The notes below the pieces were generated by a model. The model was not told the origin of the DNA. It saw nothing but the letters and a program-made list of their open reading frames with translations, and did no database searches. A stretch of DNA of 12,256 nucleotides from Acidobacteriota bacterium (GTDB taxonomy: Bacteria; Acidobacteriota; Terriglobia; Terriglobales; Acidobacteriaceae). Of this stretch, positions 6,824 through 12,256 are shown piece after piece (position 1 is the stretch's first letter; each line of letters begins with the position of its first letter). The translations under genes were made by a program, and so were the position numbers. Where the stretch lies: NCBI GenBank assembly GCA_021781255.1, contig JAJXXG010000852.1, positions 1 through 12,256 of the forward strand, given 5' to 3'.

Positions 6824-7762
6824 TTGCCTACATATCTTGTAAGTGGAGCTGCCGGATTTATTGGCCGCTCCATAGCTGCGGCCCTGCTCAAGCGAGGCGA
6901 AACGGTTCGTGGTGTCGACAGCTTCATTACCGGCAATCGCGCCAACCTGGTGGGCCTGGAGGCGATGGAATTCGTCGAGGGCGACCTGGCCGATCCGGCG
7001 GTCTGCGCCAAAGTATGTGCGGGCGTTCAGGTTGTCTTTCATGAGGCGGCACTGGCATCTGTTCCGCGCTCGGTAGCTGATCCCGCGGCCACCAACCGCA
7101 ACTGCGTGGATGCTACGCTCAACCTGCTCATCGCGGCCCGCGCAGCCGGCGTGCGCCGCGTGATTTACGCCGGCTCTTCGTCAATCTATGGTGACACGCC
7201 CACGCTGCCCAAGCACGAGGAGATGCTGCCCAATCCCATCACTCCGTATGCCGTGGCCAAGCTGGCCGGCGAGCACTACATGCGTGCGTTCACGCGCGTC
7301 TACGGGCTCGAGACCGTGACCCTGCGCTATTTCAACGTCTTTGGCCCTCATCAGGACCCAACCTCGCACTATTCCGGCGTTTTGGCCATCTTCTGCCGCA
7401 AGATGCTGGCCGGCGAGCAGCCCACCATCTATGGCGATGGCGAGCAGAGCCGCGACTTCACCTATATTGACAACGTGGTCAATGCCAACCTGCAGGCCGC
7501 CGCCGCGGCGGCAGAAGCAGTATCAGGCCGCAGCATGAACCTGGCCACAGGCTCGGCCATCACGCTCAACCAAACCTTTGAGATTCTGTGCGGCCTGACC
7601 GGCTATCGCGGCAGACCCGCCTATACAGAGCCGCGTGCTGGCGATATCCGCCACTCCCTCGCCGATATTCGCCTGGCCCGGAAACTGCTCGGCTATGAGC
7701 CTCAGATCGATTTCCGCGAGGGGCTGCGCCGCACCGTCGCGTGGTATAAGACCTCGCAATAG
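6824..7762 (+). CDS. wbpP: NAD-dependent UDP-GlcNAc(A) 4-epimerase, WbpP/TviC-type extended SDR
   Basis: A 312-residue extended short-chain dehydrogenase/epimerase. Features in order: NAD-binding SGAAGFIG (7-14), VDSF after the second strand (31-34), EGDLADP (52-58), HEAALASVPRSVADP (73-87, close to the AALGSVPRS of WbpP-like enzymes), catalytic serine in YAGSSSIYGD (115-124), catalytic YxxxK as Y142 and K146 in PYAVAK, LRYFNVFGPHQDP (167-179) and IYGDGEQSRDFTY (202-214). It interconverts the C4 configuration of UDP-GlcNAc or UDP-GlcNAcA (to the GalNAc forms) by transient oxidation with bound NAD. Next to the divergent dehydrogenase, a TviB-TviC type route to UDP-GalNAcA is the simplest reading. 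The start is TTG with GGAG seven bases upstream. UDP-glucose 4-epimerase (GalE-like) is a less likely alternative. Confidence 0.85.
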   Translation: MPTYLVSGAAGFIGRSIAAALLKRGETVRGVDSFITGNRANLVGLEAMEFVEGDLADPAVCAKVCAGVQVVFHEAALASVPRSVADPAATNRNCVDATLNLLIAARAAGVRRVIYAGSSSIYGDTPTLPKHEEMLPNPITPYAVAKLAGEHYMRAFTRVYGLETVTLRYFNVFGPHQDPTSHYSGVLAIFCRKMLAGEQPTIYGDGEQSRDFTYIDNVVNANLQAAAAAAEAVSGRSMNLATGSAITLNQTFEILCGLTGYRGRPAYTEPRAGDIRHSLADIRLARKLLGYEPQIDFREGLRRTVAWYKTSQ

Positions 7763-7849
7763 AAGGCCCACAGCGTTTGCTGAGATGCTGACGGCCGACG
7801 ATTACAGGAGCCTACGCGATCTCGCGCCTGTCACGGGGCTGAAAAGTGA

Positions 7850-8368
7850 TTAACCCGTTTCCACGCCGCCGTCGAACAGATCGCGCTGCTCGCCGCCGGG
7901 CCTTGCCGGCCCAACCCGTTTGCGGCCCGGCGCTCCAATCAGGCTGAGAACCTCCAGCGTCTGGATGGCCTTGCGGGGCACATAAATCCGCTGTGTGTTC
8001 GATCGCGTATCGGGCGGGGTCAGCAGCAACCCTGAGCCGTCCACGAGCGAGCGGTCGTTGGCCGCCAATCCCTCCAGCTCATCGCCGTCAGCCAGCGTCA
8101 ACCGCAGCCACAACCCTGCCGTGCGCGGCCGCAGAGAGAAACGCTTGCGCACCAGCCGCTCAGGGTTTGCCTGGTCCGCCGATCCGGCAGGGAAGTCCCT
8201 CACATAGCAGACCCACTTCACCTGCTCCCACTCCATGCGCACCACTTTGCCGCTAAGATCCAGAATCTGCAACTCCTGATCCTGTTGCCCGAAGTCGGCT
8301 CCCGCGTAGCCGGCGCACCAATCACGGGAAAACTTGCGCACAATGACAGGTTTGCGTGCCGAGGCCAT
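7850..8368 (-). CDS. Conserved protein of unknown function, 172 residues, probable small beta-barrel repeats
   Basis: I do not recognise a characterised family, although the sequence resembles a protein I remember as common in acidobacterial genomes. From ATG 8368 it is a soluble 172-residue protein with no signal peptide or membrane segment. Two strand-rich stretches stand out: KPVIVRKFSRDWCAGYAG followed by LQILDLSGKVVRMEWEQVKWVCYVRDF, and LWLRLTLADGDELEGLAAND followed by LLLTPPDTRSNTQRIYVPRKAI. The pattern 'strand, hydrophilic turn with G-D/G-K, strand, aromatic strand' is reminiscent of Sm-like or SH3-like barrels, which is inference. The tail is basic and low-complexity (GAPGRKRVGPARPGG). 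A GTG at 8386 is an alternative start; neither start has a Shine-Dalgarno. It is convergent with the epimerase and divergent from the gene at 8627, so it appears to be a single-gene unit. Confidence 0.75.
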   Translation of the reverse strand: MASARKPVIVRKFSRDWCAGYAGADFGQQDQELQILDLSGKVVRMEWEQVKWVCYVRDFPAGSADQANPERLVRKRFSLRPRTAGLWLRLTLADGDELEGLAANDRSLVDGSGLLLTPPDTRSNTQRIYVPRKAIQTLEVLSLIGAPGRKRVGPARPGGEQRDLFDGGVETG

Positions 8369-8626
8369 CGTTTTGGATTGTCGCACGCTTCAACGGCGGA
8401 GTGGCGTACTCCCCTATTGCCCTTTGTGGCTCCCCTCTATGACGAGCATCAAAGATGCCGTCGCAGTTTCGAATCAGGGAAAAAGTTGCAGTGCTGGTGC
8501 ACAATAACTAGTCTTTCAAGGGATTTTGTGTTAATGTTCTTCTTTGCCCGCTTCTGTGAATTGTGCCATAAGAACAACAGCATCAGGCACTTGGGCTGGG
8601 TTTTGATGGCGAAATCAGGTTAGTGG

Positions 8627-10609
8627 ATGCCCGACTATATCTATTTGCTGGAAAACCGTCTCTCGGCCGACCAGCGCCACGCGCTCGCGCAGGTCCGTAC
8701 AGCAGCCCGCGAAGCCGGAACCATTCTCTTCCTGACAGGTGACGCCGTCCGCGACCTAACCAGCGGCCATGCGGTTCGCGAGCTTGAAATTTCGATCCAC
8801 GGAAATGCCCTTAAGCTAAAGAAACCATTGGAGAAACTTGGCGGCAAGATCTGGGGAGAAGATGAGCCCTCCCGCAGTCTTTACCTGTGTTTTCCGGGGA
8901 CCGTTCGCGTTAACCTGATCAGCACACACCGCACTGAATATCCCAAGCCGGGGAAACCAGTTTTTCACCCTGCCTCCATCCAGGAAGACCTGCGCCGCCG
9001 CGACTTTACCGTCAACTCGATGGCGATTTCGCTGAACGAAGGGTCGTTTGGACTGTTGATGGATCCCCTGAATGGCGCCGCTGACATTGAAACGAGAACT
9101 CTGCGCCTAGTTTCGAATTACGGATTCCTCGAAGAACCTTCGCTGCTCATCAGGGCCATCCGGTTCCGTGCCCGCCTTAGCTGGGAGATGGACCTGAGAA
9201 CGCATGCCCGCTACGACAATGCCAAGAGCGAGGGCGTGATCGAGTTTCTTTCCGCTCATGCGCGCAGTCGCGAACTGGAGCAGATTGGGCACGAGGAAGA
9301 CGGACTCAAAGTGCTGCGCGCCCTTGATGCTGAAGGCTGGATGAAGGTTCTCTTTCCGGCCTGGACCCCGGCTAAAGCCGATGAGGAAAAGTTGACGGCT
9401 CTGCACGAACTAGCGGTAGAACTGCTTCTGCAGGGCGTTCATCCCGATATGTCCGCAGCTCAGATGCAATTGCTCACCGCCAAAATGGCGCCCAAGGATC
9501 TGACGGCGCTCAAGAAGTCGATGCTGCGGCCGGGCTTTGTTGCGGAATGGAATAATCTGGATTCGCAGGCGGCAGGTTTCGCCAAAGCATTGCTGGCCAA
9601 GCAGAACGCCAAGCCCTCTGCGAGCTTTAAGCTCTTTATGAGCTATGATCCAGAAGCGGTTCTCTGGCTTGGGTTTACGAGCAAGGCTCAGGCTGTCCAG
9701 GAACGTTTCAACCTCTTCCTCAAGGTTTGGCCTGAAGCCCGCCAGCGAATCCCGCACGCTCTGATGCAGGAGATGCGCATCACCCCCGACCTGCCGATCT
9801 ATAAAGAGCTTGTGGAAAAGGTTTTTCTCGAGCTGATCGATGGCCACCTGACCACCCCGGAGGAGATGCGCGCCTATCTTGAGCCGCACTCGCCCCCCGC
9901 TCCACCTCCGCAAGTGGCAATCAAGAGACCGCGAGCCAAGCGCGGCGCTGAAGCCAAAATCAAAGAGCTGGCGCTCGATGAGGACGAGGAGTTAGAGGAG
10001 GGCCTGGGGGCGGACGACGATCTGGAGCCAATTGGCGCCGATGACGATGAGATCGAGCTGGGCCTGGTTCTGCCCAAGGGTGCGCTCGCGACGGAGTTGG
10101 CGGACGAGACGGAAGCAGAGGAAGAAGAGGAACTGGAAGGCGAGGAAACAAGTGCGGCATCGGCTAAAGAGAAGAAGATGCCCACGAAAAAGGGAGAGAA
10201 GCCGGCGCGCGGTAAGGCGGAAAAGCTACTCGCGGCAGTGAAACCCGAGCCTCCCGTGGCAGCCGCCGCGGCGAAGGCAGGAGCGGCGGCAAAACCAGCG
10301 CCTGCCGCCAAACCGTCCGCTCCAGCCAAAGCGCCAGCCGTTTCTGCCGCAAAGCAGCAGCCAGCACCCACCCCAGTTGCCGCAAAAGCCGCGAAGGCGG
10401 GTGAGCGCGCGGCCAAAAAGCCTGAGCCGGCAAAAGCCAAGCCGAAACCTGCGGCTAAAGCGACTGCCAAGGCGCCCGCCAAAAAGCCTGCGAAACCAGA
10501 GCCGGCCAAGTCACAGCGCCCCAAGGCCAAGCCGGCCAAGCGCGTACCGGCAAAGCCCACAAGACCGGGAGCGAAAAAAGCCGCTCCCAAAGCCGCGACA
10601 AAGCGCTAA
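8627..10609 (+). CDS. CCA-adding enzyme/poly(A) polymerase-like protein with altered active site, acidic segment and histone-H1-like tail
   Basis: A 660-residue protein. Residues 1-190 follow the class II CCA-adding enzyme/PcnB head: TGDAVRDLTSG (37-47) in place of GGxVRDxLLG, ELEIS (52-56) in place of D-x-D, FPGTVRVNLIST, RRDFTVNSMA (124-133, well kept), MDPLNGAADIETRTLRLV (145-162) and FLEEPSLLIRAIRFRARL (167-184). Both catalytic carboxylates are Glu rather than Asp. The base-reading EDxxR motif is EExxL (E169, E170, L173). Residues about 190-415 are helical with no HD motif. A Pro-rich hinge (421-430), a basic patch (KRPRAKRG), a strongly acidic stretch (451-507) and a Lys/Ala/Pro tail (511-660) resembling histone H1 or AlgP follow. 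The head is probably derived from a tRNA/RNA nucleotidyltransferase, but normal CCA addition looks doubtful. A weak AGGT lies about 8 bases before ATG 8627. It is preceded by a 258-base spacer and stands alone. Confidence 0.85.
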   Translation: MPDYIYLLENRLSADQRHALAQVRTAAREAGTILFLTGDAVRDLTSGHAVRELEISIHGNALKLKKPLEKLGGKIWGEDEPSRSLYLCFPGTVRVNLISTHRTEYPKPGKPVFHPASIQEDLRRRDFTVNSMAISLNEGSFGLLMDPLNGAADIETRTLRLVSNYGFLEEPSLLIRAIRFRARLSWEMDLRTHARYDNAKSEGVIEFLSAHARSRELEQIGHEEDGLKVLRALDAEGWMKVLFPAWTPAKADEEKLTALHELAVELLLQGVHPDMSAAQMQLLTAKMAPKDLTALKKSMLRPGFVAEWNNLDSQAAGFAKALLAKQNAKPSASFKLFMSYDPEAVLWLGFTSKAQAVQERFNLFLKVWPEARQRIPHALMQEMRITPDLPIYKELVEKVFLELIDGHLTTPEEMRAYLEPHSPPAPPPQVAIKRPRAKRGAEAKIKELALDEDEELEEGLGADDDLEPIGADDDEIELGLVLPKGALATELADETEAEEEEELEGEETSAASAKEKKMPTKKGEKPARGKAEKLLAAVKPEPPVAAAAAKAGAAAKPAPAAKPSAPAKAPAVSAAKQQPAPTPVAAKAAKAGERAAKKPEPAKAKPKPAAKATAKAPAKKPAKPEPAKSQRPKAKPAKRVPAKPTRPGAKKAAPKAATKR

Positions 10610-10684
10610 AGAAACTGAGCGATCACCCGCAACGCATCTGCGCGGAAAGAGCGCCGCGACACCGGCCGCGAGGCGGCGAGTGCT

Positions 10685-10702
10685 GCCGGCTGCGTTGCCG
10701 GC
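10685..10702. other. GC-rich hairpin GCCGGC-N6-GCCGGC downstream of the nucleotidyltransferase-like gene
   Basis: Two copies of the self-complementary hexamer GCCGGC separated by TGCGTT can form a 6-bp GC stem, 76 bases after the stop codon at 10609. No T-run follows, so it is not a classical intrinsic terminator. It could mark a Rho-dependent or processing site, or be a by-product of base composition. Confidence 0.25.
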
Positions 10703-10755
10703 GCGTTCATTCCCGGCTTACTGCCTCCCCTCCAAATTCATCAAACGTTTGCAAT

Positions 10756-10784
10756 TTGTTTGCCTGACTGAATTACTCTGTTAT
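10756..10784 (+). promoter_or_regulatory. Weak candidate promoter for the response regulator gene
   Basis: TTGTTT (10756-10761), 17 bases, TGTTAT (10779-10784): 3 of 6 and 4 of 6 matches with good spacing, in the only AT-rich patch of the 237-base spacer. The predicted leader is about 55 bases to TTG 10847. I looked for a Pho-box (two CTGTCAT-like repeats 11 bases apart) and found none convincing. Confidence 0.2.
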
Positions 10785-10833
10785 TGGTTTCCTGCGGTTC
10801 CGTCATCCCATGTAGTGCAATCGACCGCGGGGC

Positions 10834-10838
10834 GAGGA
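10834..10838 (+). promoter_or_regulatory. Ribosome binding site GAGGA that selects the TTG start of the response regulator
   Basis: GAGGA ends 8 bases before TTG 10847, and the receiver domain begins immediately after (SQSVFVLEDD). The longer in-frame extension to 10784 has no Shine-Dalgarno and adds 21 residues that do not belong to the receiver fold. An ATG at 10839 is out of frame and stops after three codons. Confidence 0.7.
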
Positions 10839-10846
10839 ATGACTGC

Positions 10847-11545
10847 TTGAGCCAATCCGTATTTGTACTGGAAGACGACAGCGATATTGCCAGGCTGGTG
10901 CAGCATCACCTTGAAGCGGCGGGCTTTGAGGCGCGCCTGTTTCACACCCCCACCAACCTCATTCCCGACGCCGAGCGCAAGCCGCCCGCTCTGTTTCTCC
11001 TCGACATTATGGTGCCCGGCGGCGACGGTCTCGACGTCTGCAGGCGCCTGCGCAATCATTCCGGGCTTTCCACTGTCCCCATCATCTTTCTTACCGCACG
11101 CGCAGGCGAAAATGACCGCGTCCTCGGTCTCGAACTGGGCGCCGATGACTACATCACCAAGCCATTTTCAACACGCGAGTTAGTTGCCCGCGTCAAGGCC
11201 GTCCTGCGCCGCTTCGAGCGGCCAACATCGCCCTCCGTCATAAGTTTTGAAGAGGTCATCATTGACGCGGTAGCCATGCAATTGAAGGTCCGTGGCGAGC
11301 TCACCACGACCACCGCCACGGAGTTCCGCCTGCTCGACTACCTTGCGCGCCACCCCGGCCGCGTCTTTAGCCGCGACCACCTCCTCGACGCCGTTTGGGG
11401 CGACGCCCGCTTTGTGACGCCCCGCTCAGTGGATGTTTATGTGCGCCGCATCCGTGAGAAGATCGAGATCGATCCAGAAGATCCGCGCTATCTGAAGACC
11501 GTGCGCGGCGCCGGCTATCGCTTCGAAATGCCCAAAGGTGATTAG
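10847..11545 (+). CDS. phoB: OmpR/PhoB-family two-component response regulator
   Basis: A 232-residue cytoplasmic DNA-binding regulator. The receiver domain (3-122) has the acidic pocket E9-D10-D11, the phosphoacceptor D53 in LFLLDIMVPGGDGL, T83 in IIFLTARAG, and K105-P106 in YITKPFSTREL. The winged helix (about 131-228) ends with the family signature RSVDVYVRRIREKIEIDP followed by a TVRGAGYRF wing. TTATEFRLLDYLARHPGRVFSRDHLLDAVWG contains the helix-turn-helix core. The start is TTG at 10847 with GAGGA upstream. It lies 53 bases before a PhoR-like kinase with a tiny periplasmic loop, so the phosphate-starvation pair PhoB/PhoR is the best guess. The gene symbol is tentative because OmpR-family paralogues share all these motifs and no pst genes are visible in the window. 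Confidence 0.9.
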   Translation: MSQSVFVLEDDSDIARLVQHHLEAAGFEARLFHTPTNLIPDAERKPPALFLLDIMVPGGDGLDVCRRLRNHSGLSTVPIIFLTARAGENDRVLGLELGADDYITKPFSTRELVARVKAVLRRFERPTSPSVISFEEVIIDAVAMQLKVRGELTTTTATEFRLLDYLARHPGRVFSRDHLLDAVWGDARFVTPRSVDVYVRRIREKIEIDPEDPRYLKTVRGAGYRFEMPKGD

Positions 11546-11571
11546 TTGCAAGGTGTTCACGGCTGCTCAGG

Positions 11572-11589
11572 AGCTAATAGCTGAAAGCT
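11572..11589. repeat. Seven-base-period AGCT repeat ahead of the sensor kinase
   Basis: AGCT occurs at 11572, 11579 and 11586, each followed by three bases (AAT, GAA, GAT), and then a run of six T leads into ATG 11599. Neighbouring AGCT units are self-complementary and can pair as small hairpins. Together with the T-run this could act as a weak attenuator in the 53-base gap, or be a short dispersed repeat. Three units are too few for confidence. Confidence 0.35.
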
Positions 11590-11598
11590 GATTTTTTA

Positions 11599-12256
11599 AT
11601 GACGCGCAAAATTTACATCAAGCTGCTCGGGCTTTTCGCGCTTCTTCTGGTCTTTGTCACCCTGGTGATGGAAACCGTCTTTTTCCGTCTCGTGGAGCAT
11701 GCGGAGCCAGGCACGCTGCACGTCATCGCACCCTACGCCTTCTGGTCGGGGATCGTCGCCCTCGCTATCGCCATTCCGCTGGCTGCCTTGATCGCGGCCG
11801 GCGCCTCAGCCCGCCTACAGCGTGTCGTGGCTTTCGCCCGCCGCATTGCGGACGGCGATCTGACAGCCCGCCTTGATTCAACCGACGACGACGAGATCGC
11901 TGCCATTGAAGCTGCGCTGAACCAAACCGCCGAGCGGCTCGGCAAGGACTTTGCCGAACTCGAAAGCAGCCGCCACGAGCTGGCCGTCATGCTGGATTCC
12001 ATGCAGGAGGCGGTTGTGGCCGTCACTTCAGAAGAGGTCGTCCGCTGGTCCAACGCCGTGATGCAGCGCATCGCCGGTTTGCAATTTGTGTCGGGCCGGC
12101 CGCTGGTCCACTCCGTCCGCGACCCCGAACTGCTTGCCTGCGTTCGCGGGGCTCTCGATCGCCGTGAGCTTTGCGTTGGCCGCGCCAGCCTGCTTGCTCC
12201 GGGCCGCGTGTTCGAGGTGAACGCCGCGCCATTGCCCTCAGGCGGCGCGCTCAGAT
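11599..12256 (+). CDS. phoR: PhoR-like membrane sensor histidine kinase (N-terminal part, cut by window edge)
   Basis: The reading frame is open from ATG 11599 to the right edge (219 codons), without reaching the catalytic domains. Helix 1 is about residues 5-28 and helix 2 about 44-69, leaving only about 15 residues outside the membrane. A HAMP-type linker follows (about 70-122; RRIADGDLTARLDSTDDDEIAAIEAALNQ is the recognisable part), then the beginning of a PAS domain (about 123-219; LAVMLDSMQEAVVAV, EVVRWSNAVMQRIAG). This order, with almost no periplasmic sensor, is that of PhoR, which reads phosphate status through the Pst transporter and PhoU rather than by binding a ligand outside. The DHp and ATPase domains should lie beyond the edge. 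No strong Shine-Dalgarno is seen before the ATG. It pairs with the regulator 53 bases upstream. Confidence 0.88.
   Translation, partial: MTRKIYIKLLGLFALLLVFVTLVMETVFFRLVEHAEPGTLHVIAPYAFWSGIVALAIAIPLAALIAAGASARLQRVVAFARRIADGDLTARLDSTDDDEIAAIEAALNQTAERLGKDFAELESSRHELAVMLDSMQEAVVAVTSEEVVRWSNAVMQRIAGLQFVSGRPLVHSVRDPELLACVRGALDRRELCVGRASLLAPGRVFEVNAAPLPSGGALR

Noticed and set aside
7832..7858. ACGGG ... CCCGT dyad between the convergent epimerase and small-protein genes as a terminator
   Set aside because: The arms are only five bases with a long loop and no adjacent T-run, so it is not convincing.
8535..8576. TGTTCTT ... AAGAACA dyad upstream of the gene at 8627
   Set aside because: Seven-base arms 28 bases apart are easily found by chance in an AT-richer spacer, and there is no T-run or recognised operator pattern.
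9874..10590. Minus-strand frame of 238 codons rich in Ala, Gly and Ser
   Set aside because: It is the antisense of the Lys/Ala/Pro and acidic tail of the gene at 8627 and has no start signal or domain.
10760..10786. Possible Pho-box in front of the response regulator (CTGACTG ... CTGTTAT)
   Set aside because: The two CTG-like units are not 11 bases apart and match the Pho-box poorly.
10839..10850. Mini-ORF ATG-ACT-GCT-TGA overlapping the response regulator start
   Set aside because: Three codons overlapping the Shine-Dalgarno to start region; the aligned Shine-Dalgarno is better placed for TTG 10847.
10745..12088. A 13-base word (GTTTGCAATTTGT) shared by the spacer near 10746 and the kinase gene near 12076
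   Set aside because: About one such match is expected by chance in a window of this size, and one copy lies inside coding sequence.

Overview
The window is a high-GC, densely coded bacterial chromosome segment with no tRNA, rRNA, CRISPR array or insertion sequence that I can see. Three things suggest an acidobacterium (Terriglobia-like): the EtfBA pair beside a membrane-bound iron-sulphur oxidoreductase instead of a soluble ETF-ubiquinone oxidoreductase, a double-hairpin palindromic repeat of a kind I remember from acidobacterial genomes, and a small conserved protein of a type I remember from that phylum. This placement is inference from memory, not a database result.

Layout. Positions 1-5128 are all on the minus strand. 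In transcription order they are: a membrane (Fe-S)/cytochrome-b-like EtfAB:quinone oxidoreductase (3188-5128), etfB (2386-3156), etfA (1412-2389), a ten-helix GRP/ureide-permease-like transporter (320-1321), and the N-terminal 78 residues of a ribokinase that runs off the left edge. The first three form a tight operon that should carry electrons from acyl-CoA-type dehydrogenases via ETF to the quinone pool. The last two look like an uptake-and-phosphorylation pair for ribose or a ribose-containing compound.

Positions 5311-7762 hold a divergent pair for nucleotide sugars: a WbpA/TviB-type UDP-GlcNAc 6-dehydrogenase on minus and a WbpP/TviC-type 4-epimerase on plus. Together they could make UDP-GalNAcA for a surface polysaccharide. 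A perfect 14-bp inverted repeat lies between them.

Positions 7850-8368 (minus) encode a conserved small protein of unknown function. Positions 8627-10609 (plus) encode a 660-residue protein with a CCA-adding-enzyme/poly(A)-polymerase fold. Its catalytic DxD has become ExE and its base-selecting EDxxR has become EExxL. It also carries a long acidic segment and a histone-H1-like Lys/Ala/Pro tail. I consider it the most unusual gene here.

Positions 10847-12256 (plus) encode a PhoB-like response regulator and the start of a PhoR-like sensor kinase cut by the right edge. Two plus-strand genes (epimerase and response regulator) most likely start at TTG, each behind a good Shine-Dalgarno sequence.
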